A stretch of DNA of 64,000 nt, from the NCBI GenBank assembly GCA_033296885.1, contig MU863902.1:124001-188000 (forward strand), given 5' to 3'. Positions 1-11,858 of this stretch are shown piece by piece. The notes under the pieces are model-generated. The model did not search any database, was not told the origin of the DNA, and saw nothing but the letters and a program-made list of their open reading frames with translations. Numbering within the stretch: position 1 is the stretch's first letter; every line of letters starts with the position of its first letter. The position numbers were made by a program, and so were the translations under genes. The stretch comes from Triangularia verruculosa (Eukaryota > Ascomycota > Sordariomycetes > Sordariales > Podosporaceae).

Positions 1-2274
1 TGATTCGGAAGACCTTGATACGGTATTTTCCTATCAACAATCTCCTCGACGAAGTAAAGTTGTCAGCTGGTCATGGAGAAACGAGGTAAGGTCTTACGCT
101 CAACACCGAAGCAAAACATTGTCGATGTCTACAGGTATCTTTGGTGCTAAAAGACTACTGGGGCAGGTCATGGCAGACATCTGGCTCAACTCTGATAATG
201 ATTTACGGAACTGGTTGGAACAGGTGAGTATCTATCTTGTCTCCGTATGTTGCTAAATTTAGCGCTTTGAACCCTTCTAATGTAGTATATCATGCAAAGA
301 TTGGCAACAGCCAACATGAGCCCGGACTATCCCTCATGTAAACTACCTACCTCAAGCATTGGCCCGAAAATCGCTGTGTGTCGAGTTGCTAATTCCAAAA
401 ACCTGTCGCCATGTAGCCTTTCTAGTCGACATGACGCCAGGGGATCCAGACACAACCCGGCAAATCTCCAGAAACTTCCATTTACAATGGAGGGTTTCCA
501 ACAGATCGCCGCCACCCTTCCCCTACATGGTGATACGGCACGAATCATCAATAGATCAGACATGCCTGTCTTTGAAGAGATTGATCTTTTTTCGACCAAA
601 GGGGACAAAATATGTAAGTTCACTTACAGTTACCTCTCTTTCTCAACCAGCCGCTTACGCCAATGACCCATGGCAAGATTATTGTTGTAGGACATCAGGA
701 GCATGGCCTGGGGATTTAGCTATATCGAGCGTCTTTGATCCAAAAACGGGGTTGACATCAGGCGTTGTTTTTGGGTGTTCAGATGATGTCACCGAGGATA
801 TAGCAGGACGCATCGAAAATTCAGAAAACGCATGGACTCACCCTATGCTGAGTGTCGGTATTCTGGTTGAAATCGAGAGGTCGCGGCATATGAAGTTGGT
901 TCAGGATCGCCTTTTTGAGCTGCTTCAGCATGTTCAAAAAATGACACAATCCCAGGAGATATTACCCACGTCTCAGCTTGTCCACGAGAACTATTCGGTG
1001 GAATTGTGGATCAAGGTCAGCCAGTTGAAACTCGGGTTGATTGCATGGCGTTCTCAGCTAGCAAACATGGACGCACACATTCTCGAGTTAGAGGAAATTG
1101 TCTTGTTAGGGTTGTCAGAGGAAGATAAACTCAACACATTACTCTCCTCAATGGACATGGACAATGTCAATGACGAAAAAGACAAAGCACGGGTGTCGAC
1201 TAACGTACCCCCGGGACTCATCGATGAGAGGCATCAAGGCATATCGACCTGCTCATCTGGCTCACCTGGCTCATCGAACTCATCGGACTCTTCGGACTCA
1301 TTAGACTCAGCAGTTTCATCAGACTCATTGAACCCACCAGCTTCACCACAGTCCACAGATTCTGGAAAGAGCTTTCATCTGGGAAAGCTGGCATCACATA
1401 CAAAATCACAGTTTTTCAGTGGTCCAAAATCGGAAACCGGTAATGAAATTCTGCGAGGAGCAGATTCAAATGAGAGTATGGATATGGCATCAAGTTCGGA
1501 TACAGAAAAGAGATCCGAGGCGGAAAAGGGCTTCGACACGGAAACGATTCGAATGGAAAAAATACAAGCTTATAGGCGAAAGCCAGATAGTGTCTACAAC
1601 CCATTCAAGAGAACAGCAGCAAGAGAAGAATGGCGCGTAGGGGCTAGAGAAGAGGGCAGAAGAATCCAAAAGAGGCTCAAGGAAATCATCAGCGAATATG
1701 ACTGCAAAATAAGGGAATGCTCCATGGTTCTCGATGGAGTTTCGTTATCGGCGCAACTGGTGAGTCTCATATCTGTTTGATAGCTTAACCATTCACCCTC
1801 TGTTTACGGATAGTGGCTTTGTTCAAGTGGAAGGACCCTCTGACGGCGATAGGCAGATGCTAACTTTGCCATGTTTCTTTCGGGAAAAAACAGTCATGGA
1901 ACCAGATCGGCTTTCAAGACACCAGAACGAACTTGAAGATTGCTGCTGCGACACGTCAAGATGGCAACCAAATGCGAATGATAGCATTTCTCACCATGAT
2001 CTTTCTTCCTGCCACTTTTCTTGCCGTGAGTGAACTTCAGAACTCTCCATTTGCTCCTTAGTATCTTGCTAACAGGCTGTTTCCTTAGTCGGTATTCTCA
2101 ATGACTTTTTTTAACTGGGATGCACCGGAGGGAGAACAGATTGTATCTCCATATGTCTGGATCTATCCGGTGGTAGTGATAGGCGTAACTGCTGTGGTTA
2201 TTGGCACATGGTATTATCTAACAAAGCGAAGATGTTCGTCTGGAAAAAAATGGGATCACCAGGAACTGGTTTGA
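1..2274 (+). CDS. CorA-like Mg2+ transporter-type membrane protein, 5' end outside window
   Basis: Partial gene that enters from the left edge. The main reading frame runs from about 359 to 1759. It is spliced over 1760-1893 (GTGAGT...ACAG, branch-like TGCTAAC) and over 2026-2088 (GTGAGT...TTAG), and stops at 2274. The joined C-terminus has the fungal CorA-like pattern: SWNQIGFQDTRTNLKIAAAT, a first membrane helix with IAFLTMIFLPATFLA, the FFNW element where canonical CorA carries GMN, then a second helix (WIYPVVVIGVTAVVIG) and a basic tail. Mid-protein AWTHPMLSVGILVEIER also fits this family. Residues about 290-330 of the main frame are Ser/Asp-rich low complexity. Upstream exons (about 1-86, 136-223 and 286-340, with splice-like borders) are likely but I could not fix their frame. 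Ion specificity is not proven; many fungal members are uncharacterised. Family confident, 5' structure not. Confidence 0.75.
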
Positions 2275-3585
2275 GTTAAGATCATATCAGAAGGGTGAAA
2301 ACGCTAGCGACGGTAGGCGTTCTTGCGGTCTTCATCATAGCCTTTGGCTTGCATATCTTAGCGTATTCTGAACAGTGTTTAACGTTTGATTGTCCACCTC
2401 TACAACTTACCTGGGTACCTACTATTTCATCACATCTATACTTGCATATTTACCTAGCTAACAGGATGAGCTACGCTAACGATCATGCAGGCAGATAATG
2501 AAGGAACCTACTAATTCTTATAAATGCAAATTTAAGAGGCAGGAAACACTTCGCAAACAAAGTCAAGCCGTTGTTGGGATGGAAAGTGGAGCTTGGAGTG
2601 GGTGAATTTATATGGTAATCGCTGGGCATGGACAGTTTTGGAAGATAGGTGCACCGCAAAATATACACCTACTTCTTTTTCCCCCTCAAATTTTGATTGT
2701 ACTTTGCCCTGTGACAGAACCAAGTAAACGGACCGCACTGTCTGATCGCCTGTTTTAATGACCGGAACCAGACATCCTAGCTATTGTTGTTCCGCCGTTA
2801 AAGAAAGAATTACGGCCATGTCACGATCAGTTGTGGCGGCTCAGGTACCCATAGCCTGCAATGTGAGTCAGCCGTTATACACAACATCAGGCATCTTAGC
2901 CAATTATAGGTAGACAGGCGGGTATCGGTTATATCCGAGATAGAGTCAGGCAGATACATCAACAAACTGAAGACTCTCCAGAGCTTAAGTGGCTATAGCT
3001 GGATCGATGACTCTTCTGCGGCAGATACAGTAGCCGTTGGGTACGATCAAGAAATCCCAGACCTTATCGGCAATAGGGGGTGCAAAAAATGAGTAGATGG
3101 CCTTTTTAAGGCTGCTCTGTTACTTTTCACTCCTTTACCTATCATCCACCCCACCCACCATACATAACTGTTGACCAGGCTAAGCTACCTAGTGGCCAAC
3201 CTGTATCCACCACGCCTAAAGTATCCCTGTCTTCCAAGTTCCCAAGCATCGTCGACGACCTAGCGCGCCCCACATAGGGACTTAGAAAGGCCACAACACA
3301 GTCATCACATGCAAGTCATAAGTGTGTGTTGTTACCCGACATGTAACACGAGGTATCTCCTGATCAAAAAAAGGTACCTGACCTGCTTCTCAATTTGAAG
3401 GTGCCCAAACACACCTGAATCCCCCAGACCTACGTAGGTACTTAACTTGCACAACCTTCTTGATAAAAGGTGCGGACAGGAACGAACTTTGACACATTGA
3501 CACAATTCAACCAGTTCATAAGCCCATACTTGTTCTAAACCGACTTCAAGACCAGTCCACCTAAGGTCACCCATCTGTCTATATC
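2275..3585. other. intergenic, start of gene-poor segment
   Basis: No coding region that I can support. Short open frames here lack splice context and domain-like composition. Several TAGG/CCTA-rich motifs are present, for example around 3426-3440. Confidence 0.5.
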
Positions 3586-3945
3586 ATGACACTAGCTCAA
3601 TTTTCCAGCTATCAGCCGCTAGAGCGAAGAGCTGAGCAATCACCATCAGTGGGACGCACCATAAAAATCCCTTGTAAGAGGGTTAGAGCTTGGATACTTT
3701 ACCAGAGTCTTGAGCAGCAATGGGGTTCGGGAAATTACTCTGTCGATGTGAGTTCTTTTCCCTTGAGGTAAAGATTTGCGTTGCATCACCCAGACTTTAT
3801 TATTTCCAACAGCCTCTCGTTTCTCTTCGTTCCGTTCTCCCCCGTTTTCAGTCACAGAAGAAGTTACTAATGGATTTTACTGAAGATTGAACAGAACGTC
3901 TATGTCGTTAACGTCTTTCCTACGAGAACGGGACATGGGTTTTAG
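3586..3945 (+). CDS. small two-exon orphan gene, copy 1 of a paralogous pair
   Basis: Exons 3586-3747 and 3886-3945; intron 3748-3885 (donor GTGAGT, branch-like TTACTAAT, acceptor GAAG). The product is 73 aa. I do not recognise the family. What supports it is its relative at 5495-5731. Both have a Pro-Cys-basic element (PCK/PCR), then L(Y/F)Q(S/A)LE.Q(W/Y)G.GN(Y/F).VD ending exactly at a phase-0 intron, then a short second exon starting IEQNV(Y/F)V(V/I).V. Conservation of intron position, phase and flanking residues is hard to explain by chance. No signal peptide or membrane helix is visible. The last eight residues (PTRTGHGF) have no counterpart in copy 2. The start is the first ATG in frame; a TATA-like tract lies just upstream near 3576. 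Function unknown. Confidence 0.6.
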
Positions 3946-5494
3946 CGCGCCTGTTACATGTAGACAGAACCCATTCGATTTATCGAAGACCCCACACCAT
4001 ACCGTATTGGATCCTACCGTGTGCAGTATGCTGCTTGCTTCCTCATAGAATGAGTAGATACGTTATCGACAATACACGCTGCGTCTGTCCGAAGTGAGAG
4101 CAAGCTCCGGGTGGAATATGAACATAAAAGGAGGGATGATGCTGAGTTGCATTGTGTTGGCTACCTAGTAGGGATTTTGCCTCGCAGGTGGATATGAATA
4201 AGGAGATACCAGGTCGTTGTGTGGAGCAGGATGGCATTCACCATATCACGGCAAGGCTCAATGGAGCAGTTCACTGGGTGGTATTCTTGGCTGTGGGTCT
4301 GATAGGTGGATGGAATGCTCTGGTGGGATATAAATACGGTCCTGTACGCTCTTTTGAACTCTTTCCTTTCGTTCAGTCAATATCATCAGTTCATTACATG
4401 CTTCAAGATAACTGCGTGGGTTCCAAACTCAACACCAGGCCCTGCAGCTAATCCTTGTTGGTAGGTATGTAGGTATGTTGCTTACCTAGATATCCTATTC
4501 TGTTGCTTGCTAGGGCTGGGCGAAGCCGGTAGGACGAGTCCGTTCAGAGAGGTTAGGAACGATCACATACAACCGTGTTCGCTGAAGGAATGCATGCTCA
4601 GCCTAAGGTCATTTTGTTCATGTGATGGATGACCAGGGGTGAAGTCGAGCTAACCGATCCATGCATCTCGGTGATCCGTTTAATAACCGAGAAAGGTCGC
4701 TAATCGGGCTCCCAGAGGCACGGTTCGTGTGGCTTGCAGTGTGATGACAATCGACAAGACTGCCAATGCGCAAGTCTCAAGATCAGGTCATGCTGTACGA
4801 ATTCTGATAGGTGGTAGCCATATTAACTAAAAAGCAATTAATCCAAGGCAAACACTTTTCAAGCTCGCACTCGCCACAATCACCACGCCACTCGCCCCTC
4901 ATATTGGATTGGAAGGGAGTACCTTACAGAGAGCTCGGGCGGTTGCTTGTGGCTGCCAACAACAGCCAACGGAATGCAAGCTCAGTGCAGCTGCTTGGCG
5001 CGTACATCTTACCACTCATTCAAAAGCAAAGTCAGGGTAGGTACCCATGTACCCATGGCAGGACATTTTTATTTGGAAGGGCCGCGCCAACAGATGCTCA
5101 CAATACCCTCCTCAGATTTTTAATCTGACCACGCCACGGAAATATCTTACAGAATGATCTGCCTACAGAACGCAGTAATGACCTTCCTCTTTGGGAAAGT
5201 TTCCTGTCTAGTACCGGCTGTGTTTTGGCATCAAGAGTCCCTGGCTGGCCTGGCATTCCGAGTCGAGCTAAGGCGAGGAAATTTTCAAGGAGACACAACA
5301 GGGATTACAGCCATGGCTCTTCGGGTTCCATTGATTACCTAGCTCCTTGCTCCCCTAGGTCATGAGAATGAATAAATAACCCAGAAGGTCCCACAAAATT
5401 GGCATTCCCCGGCCCTTTCCTTCGGTCACAGCATCCCCAGTATCTCTCACCAATTCCCTTCAGGAAAACCCAGACCTTGATCCCGACCGCAAGC
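3946..5494. other. spacer between the paralogous mini-genes
   Basis: No supported gene. A 99-codon open frame at 4152-4451 has no recognisable features. CCTA/TAGG-rich stretches occur around 4460-4492. Confidence 0.5.
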
Positions 5495-5731
5495 ATGAAA
5501 AGTAATCAGCAGTACCGAAGAGTCTTGATGACGTTTACCCGGCCCTGTAGGAACATAAGTTCCAAAAGTCTGTTTCAGGCACTTGAAAGCCAGTACGGCT
5601 ACGGCAACTTCGACGTCGATGTAAGTATCAGCCCCGGTAGCCATCTTATAAGCTAATTTACTCAACAAGCTGACCGTCGCCTGCCCTAGATAGAACAAAA
5701 TGTTTTTGTAATTACCGTATACGAGAGCTAG
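5495..5731 (+). CDS. small two-exon orphan gene, copy 2 of a paralogous pair
   Basis: Exons 5495-5620 and 5690-5731; intron 5621-5689 (GTAAGT donor, CTAG acceptor, GCTAAT-like branch near 5652). The product is 55 aa. The open frame extends upstream of 5495 without an ATG, so the ATG at 5495 is taken as the start. It is homologous to the gene at 3586-3945 over about 38 residues: RPCR, then LFQALESQYGYGNFDVD, intron, IEQNVFVITVYES. Copy 2 ends sooner than copy 1. The two introns differ in length (69 versus 138 nt) but sit at the identical codon. Both copies lie on the plus strand about 1.9 kb apart, consistent with an old tandem duplication. No signal peptide or known domain is visible. Function unknown. 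Confidence 0.6.
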
Positions 5732-8700
5732 CAGGCCGAGCCCTATTCCTTCGGCCATTCTGATTTTGACCTCTCGACCTCCGGCCCAAACCTACTGCAC
5801 TCCCTCTTATAAGCACGTACTAGCGTGTTACGCTATGGTTGGAATTTAACAGCACCCGATCCCAGCGAGAGTCTTTCTCACTATTCCGAACGAACTATTA
5901 CAGAATACGCTTCCACAGTACAAGAACGCGCGGTCGAGACCGCGTTCGTTGGTCAGCGGTGCAGGAACAAGTGGTTGAGGCTCTGATGGCATGGACATGG
6001 ATCATTGGAATGGAATGGAAGGACGCGAATACCAACGAGCCGAGATCGCCACGCCACTAACGTTGAGGCTTAGCACTTAAATTTTACGGTGGTACTTTTC
6101 ATAAAAGGAATCGAAACTTCAAGTGATGGCACAGCCGGTCGATCCTTCTGGATGTGTGTGATGTTCCGGCGATCCCGAAGAGCCAAGGACGGCGGATGGA
6201 TCCGCGTGATCCGGTCTCAAGACAATTATCTTATAGCACTTGGACCGCAGTCGTTGAAATATAATGTCGGACAAAGGAGATTGAAACGGTTTTTGAATGG
6301 ATGATGACGTGCATACCTGAATAATACGAGCATGAGTGTTGCTTCACATGCCTTAGCGCAAGGCCTGATCGGCATCTAAAGGTACTGCATCCTGAGTGGC
6401 TTACTGCTGTGCTTTGCAAGCGGATGTTTCGGTGGCCCGTGCTAGCTTTTTCTTCAACCTCTGTTGGATTATGTTCAAATGTCCCTCCCACCACTGGATT
6501 TATATGGGCAAACGGACGGCTAGACACAGAATGACATAGATTTTAGGGTGGGGTAGACCACCTACCACCCCTCGGTAGGTGACGGGAAGCTGCTTTTTCT
6601 GTGTTACTTGACCCGAGGAGCGCTTAGCACCTGAGCCTATAGGTAAAATAGGCCTTTTTTGGCTCTGGAAATCGAAGTTGATGAAAAAGCTAGCACGGGC
6701 CACCGAAACATCCGCTTGCAAAGCACAGTGGCTGCATCACTCCGCTGAACAAATAACTAGCGCTCTGGCCTAACACTACCTTCTACGCTTTCGAGGACGG
6801 ATACCGAGTTTCTGGGGGACCCGAGTTGCTCTAGAGGAGCGTGTTGCAGACCTTGAGTTGACGGGTTTTAGGTTTGGGCGATTACACCGATAAATTTCTA
6901 TGATCTAACGTTGCATTCAGTAGTAGGTAATTAATAAGGTTACAGCGCTTTTCATTTTTCTGATGTTTGTATCCAGAAGGTATGCCGAAGTGCCACAACA
7001 TATGCAGTCTTCCTCTTGCATAGTTCCACAACTATGGGTCGATCAGCCTTTTAAACAAATCCTTTAAATTGTTTGTTCCTCCTATCTTCAACATCCCATT
7101 GGTGCTGGATGGTCGAGTGGCGCGGACAGAATGGCCACAAAATGAAGTGGGTGATGCTGCCAAGTCTACCTCCTGAAAGCAAGGTAAGCGGAAGACGAAA
7201 GACGAATCAAATAGATTTTGTCGACTGTAGGTACCTATGTGGCGCGGGGCGTGACATAATCTTTCGGCTATGCAGGCCTCCCTTTTCTTTTGTAGCAGAC
7301 CGCATTAGCAATCAGAGCTGAATCTTGGTAAGGTCGTTGTTCAAGAAAGCTGAGATGATGTAAGTGTGCGAGGTGTACTGCGATTCAATTGGCTCCCGGG
7401 AATCGTCCAGGGAAGTCCAAATGAGGATGAGGAAAATTGGCCAAGGTACCTACTTACGGTGCTAATATTTCCTAGAAATCATGAGGAACCCATATGGAGC
7501 GGTTCGATGTTTCCAAACATTCAAAACATCCCGCATTCCGAGGCATGCAACACTTGTGACATCCTGAATTTATTTTGTTTACGGGCAGCTAATGTTTTCA
7601 GCGCCTCTTTCAGGGGCTTCGGGAGTTTAAGGTGTGGAAATGAAGTGGGGATACCCACTGACGCACTTACTGTTCCTGACTGCGCTCGTTGAGATATCTA
7701 TTGTACCTACAAGGTAATTGAAATGACGAGATAACTTGACAATCTTCTTGCAGGAACATTACATGCTATATAGGGATGTAGTACTTTGGAGAAAAAAAGT
7801 GACGTTGGGTCGTGTTGGGAATAGATTAAGCAGGTACCTAGGTACTAATTATAAACACCTCAGTGATTATATAGATAAGTAAATGAGCCTGTTACTTGCT
7901 GTTAAGCCTTTCGAGTGGTTTTTTGTTTTTGTAGCCCGAGCTAGGTTATAGTTTAGGCTTTCAAGCTATTAGGAGACACTAGGTACTTAGTTTTTTTTCA
8001 TTCCCAATGTGAGTATTAGCCTAGAAAGCCCTGATTGTAGGTTCGGTGAAAGCTGTTTAGTTAGCTAGTATTTTTAAGAACTTAGCACAAAGTGCAAGTG
8101 ATGTTATGGCGGCGATACCATTGACTTCCTTTCATCCTTAGGGTTCAAATGCGAGAGAAACGACAAAAGGTGGAAGTAAAGACTTGAATATTTCTAGAGA
8201 CACCTGCCCCATAATCCAGCATTAGGCTCCTATGTGCCTTTCTAAATTCTACTGTTGTTCCATCGCTAACGTTAAGGTAACCTTCCTTATTATTATTTCT
8301 GAGGATGTGGACGTGAGATCTCAATGCAAATATATCTATCAGTCTTGAACTGCAATAAAAGGTAAGTATCTACCTTAAATAAAGTGCCTTGTAATGCATC
8401 AGCGGGAGTTGCAGAGTCAGGTCGAAGTTACGGGCTTTGCATCAATCCGTGCTTAGGTATAAATGAATAAAAAACTTTAGAACGTATTCACGAATAGCTT
8501 CCATATCATCGATGACCTCTCTAAGTCCCTGTCGTCGGAGATTGAGTGATATCCATCCATGAAGGCTTAGAAGTATGGAGATGGACCTGATATATACTCT
8601 GTATCTAGGTAGAGAAGGCAAATCTGACAATCGAGGGTTCACTTTGAATTCTGCTGCTTGTGACAGTCAAGTCTCGAATACAAGAAATAAGTCCCTGTCG

Positions 8701-9785
8701 CGCAGCCATTGGGAGGGGCGATTTGGAACTTGGAAGACCTGGCGAGTACTATGCAGTCTAGGTACCTACCTTACCTAATGCGGAGTGGATCTGAGAGACG
8801 GCGAAAACGGTTTCGTCAAGGGTTGGAGCGACTCAATTCATGCTGATTTGGAAATCAAGTACCTGAGGACGGCCTGGCATTCAGCTTTCACGTGTTTTGG
8901 TGTGAGCAGAAGAGCCACATTCAGCGGCAACCACGACAAAAAAGCAAGGCTGAGATAGTAAGCTAATCTAGCTCGACCTTTGATGCCTAGCGGCGGAGTT
9001 CTCAGATAGTAAGCTACCGGTTGATACATCCCTCAGGTGACTGCTAGGCGCCTGACGCAAGTGACCGCAGTGGTGGAGCTGTGCACCATTTGTTGTCAAC
9101 TCCTGATTTGAGTGTTGCACTGGGAATATCATTTACACCGCCTTTTGTGCCTAATAATGGTTTTTGGATAGGTATTTTTACCATCCTATGAGCTTTCTGT
9201 GTGCCCAGTTTTGTTCAAGGGGCGTGTCCGGATCAGGATGCTGTGGTGGCTGTCTCCAAGCCTCCGAGTCGTGATGCTCGCCAACGAAATGCCACTCCCC
9301 TGGGTGAGTTAGGCGCCATTTTCGAGTTAACCTTTGCCACTCAGTCGTCGATAAATATCAAGCACGTCACTGACAACAGCCTACATGACTGGTACGCCCG
9401 GGAATCGATCATCATTGGGTCGTTGAGAGTGGCAACACTCCATTTTGAGGTAGCCGGTGCCACCATGCCTACAGCGTTCTTTTAAGGGATGGATTCCCTA
9501 CGGGTGACTTGCTTCATTTCTTTGCAAGGAATGGGTGGGCCTGGTTGGTAGTTCCGGCAAATTTGAGTACGCCTTGCAAAAGGTGAGGCCATAAGGAAGT
9601 TAAAGTATTTGCGGTACCTTGACACCTTTTGCCATTCTCTATTAACCACTTGTTTAACAGGATCTTAAAATGATCTCGACAGCAGTATCAGCCGCTGGAT
9701 GAAATGCTGCAGAATTTCCATCGTCAATGTCTGGGCGTAGCTCGCCCACTATATACTGACCATCTAGTCAAAAAGAACCAACAAA
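5732..9785. other. gene-poor spacer of about 4 kb
   Basis: No coding gene that I can support. It holds the inverted repeat at 6407-6728, a short direct repeat (AGATAGTAAGCTA, near 8953 and 9004) and dispersed TAGGTACCTA-like motifs (near 7444, 7832 and 8760). Open frames of 60-108 codons lack introns, domain motifs and homology to each other. Confidence 0.5.
6407..6728. repeat. perfect 46-bp inverted repeat with 230-bp interior
   Basis: 6407-6452 reads as the exact reverse complement of 6683-6728 (arm begins CTGTGCTTTGCAAGCGG). Beyond the arms the similarity falls off to scattered matches. The interior has no open frame of note. The form resembles a short non-autonomous inverted-repeat element (MITE-like), but I found no clear target-site duplication and no second copy in the window. 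Confidence 0.8.
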
Positions 9786-9883
9786 GGCTCAATGGTCTAG
9801 TGGTATGATTCGCGCTTCGGGTTGTCCCCACACTTCAAAAAAGTGCTTGTGCGAGGTCTCGGGTTCGATCCCCGATTGAGCCC
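9786..9883 (+). tRNA. tRNA-Pro (anticodon CGG) with 26-nt intron
   Basis: Acceptor stem GGCTCAA pairs with TTGAGCC. The D-arm carries TGGTCTAGTGG (A box). The anticodon stem CGCGC pairs with GTGCG, with one G-T pair. The anticodon is CGG at 9818-9820. The T-stem TCGGG/CCCGA encloses TTCGATC (B box). The intron at 9822-9847 starts right after nucleotide 37, the canonical position. A T-rich tract (near 9890) follows as the pol III terminator. The fold is complete, so this should be a working gene reading CCG codons. Confidence 0.93.
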
Positions 9884-10298
9884 TTCACTTTTTGTTTCTC
9901 ATTACTATTTTCAATGTATCAACAAGGTTCAGACATCACCAATACTTCCAATATCTTTGCCATACATCTCATTCTTCGATCCTGCATCAATCCATGTGTC
10001 AAAACCTTCCCCATTAAGAAGAGCTCCGCATGTCATAGCCTTACAAGCATCCCTAGGCCTGATATCACGGAGTTGCACCCCAAGTACCATAATGTATGTA
10101 CTATTGGATAAATTTCCCCGATGTAAGTTAGGTATATCACATTGTGTTCATTCTGCGCGCTTTTGCTATGGCCAGAAAACTCCCTGTTAGCTCATAATCT
10201 TCTTCCAAATTGATTTCTTCTGGTGGCTTCCATCGGTATATGCAAACACAAAGCGAAATAGACACCAGGATGACTACCTAGGTAGAATATGTAAGAGA
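9884..10298. other. intergenic downstream of tRNA-Pro
   Basis: Nothing supportable beyond the T-rich pol III stop just after the tRNA. A CTACCTAGGTAG motif sits near 10275. Confidence 0.5.
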
Positions 10299-10766
10299 TT
10301 ACCACTCACCGAAGATCTCATCAAACGTCGTTGCAGGACGCTCATCCTCATCACTGTCATACTCTTCAAAAAGCCCAGGCTTCTCATCCTGCAAGGAAGA
10401 CCGCCAAGTTTGAGCTGACGAGAGGGCAGCTCGATTTTGCTTTTCGGAAGTATTCCCCCTCCTTCCAGTCACATGGCGGGTGATTGATCGCGTCAGCACC
10501 GTGACTCTCCGCTTGATGCCTTGACCCAGTCCATTCTTGTGTTCGCCCCTGTTGGCATTGGGGAAGCCCTGGCGGAAGCCTTCAGGGGAGATATTGGATG
10601 CTGCACGACGCGGGACAGGAGTCATAGGGGATGTGTTGCTCCGGGCGACGTAGAGCTGGTTGCCCTTCTGGTAGGTGTACATCCGGGCGTCTGCATCGTA
10701 CTCGATCCTCTTGTACCCGTGAGGAATGTCGGAGTTGTCACCGTCGACTGGCCACTGGCGAGCCAT
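10299..10766 (-). CDS. small hypothetical protein with YDAD.YTY-type N-terminus and acidic tail
   Basis: 155-aa frame from ATG at 10766. The N-terminus (GYKRIEYDADARMYTYQKGNQLYVA) resembles the start of fungal proteins often labelled as LysM/CBM50-associated, in which a Y-D-A-D...Y-T-Y strand pair recurs; I infer only a loose relationship. The middle is basic (KRRVTVLTRSITRHVTGRRG) and the C-terminus acidic (EEYDSDEDERPATTFDEIF). No signal peptide. The last codons contain GGTGAGTGG, a possible splice donor, so the gene may continue in a further exon and the stop after GEW may lie inside an intron. Start and frame are reasonable; function is unknown. Confidence 0.5.
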   Translation of the reverse strand: MARQWPVDGDNSDIPHGYKRIEYDADARMYTYQKGNQLYVARSNTSPMTPVPRRAASNISPEGFRQGFPNANRGEHKNGLGQGIKRRVTVLTRSITRHVTGRRGNTSEKQNRAALSSAQTWRSSLQDEKPGLFEEYDSDEDERPATTFDEIFGEW

Positions 10767-11858
10767 GCTTCGAGGTTGGATCCGTTGGGGCGGCTTTGTT
10801 GATTCTGTCAGCTCAGAAATTGGGAGCAGTGAAAGAGGCGAAGATATAATCGCGGTTGCGTGACTGATGATGTCAGAGGGGCTCGTGATCAGGCGATGAT
10901 AGGTCTTTTTTATGTTGGGCCGCGAGGCGTCCTTAGAACACTCTCATCAAATACCGATTTGCATACAGGACAGCATAAATTCCGTTGCCTTAAATCCTGA
11001 CGGGTCCGTAGAAGCAAACTGCAAAAGGCGAGAAGACAGTGGAATAAGCAAGAGAAAACCAGGTGGTGGTCGTCCACCGAACAGTTGCATTGGACATCGG
11101 ACTTTGGAGTGTCGCGTGACTGGTGCAACAAAAGGCCGACGGCTGAACAACGGCAGTTGTCCTGCACTTGGCATCTGATGAGCCGCATACGAAGACTGGA
11201 TGGGCTCAGTCGAAGCCCGAAAAGGACATTAAAATTTGAGTATGTGGTGGCTTAGTGGCAGTAGCTGCAGCTTTGGGGCGGTTTCAGGAGAGCGTGGCCG
11301 TTAGCTTGCATGATGACCTCAGGAGAAATGCCAAAAGTGCGGCAGCCATAACAAAAGCCGCCTACTAGGCACCAGTAAAAGCTGGGTCGCGGTCCTTTCT
11401 GTCAGGCTTGGTCCGGAGCCTAATTGACGGGCGTTATCACAATGCCGCGTAATACTTCCCTCTCGTCATTGTCCGCAGGTTGTCTACGGTCGCCTCGACG
11501 GGCATTTCTGAGCGGTCTGCAATGTTCGGGCAATGTTCAGCCGCTCAGATCTCAGGCACGTGTACATCGTAAAGACCCTCTGCCATTGGAATAGTGATAT
11601 GTATCTAAAACCGTAGCTTCCGTGGTACAGGCAAGCTGGCGATGTATTATCGCTTCTATTGGAAACATACCTTACAGATATGAACCCCTGGGCCTGGGAG
11701 GTCACTACGCAACACAACCTGGAAAGAACAAAAGAGGCTTGCTTTATGCAAATATTATATTTCCGTTGGACGAGACCAAAGTATATACAAGAATCTGTTG
11801 CCCATAACGCAACACACCAATCCTAGTTTCTAGGCTCCAACTTCTTTCACCTCACCCC
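10767..11858. other. intergenic, about 1.1 kb
   Basis: Between the small acidic-tailed gene and the 3' end of the AA9 gene. Overlapping open frames on both strands at 10910-11190 have no features; I see no gene here. Confidence 0.5.

Noticed and set aside
10082..10111. Text KYHNVCTIG, faintly like the IEQNVYVV second exon of the mini-genes
   Set aside because: No matching first exon or splice junction upstream; similarity limited to a few residues.
9822..10190. 122-codon frame overlapping the tRNA-Pro gene
   Set aside because: Begins inside the tRNA intron; random frame.
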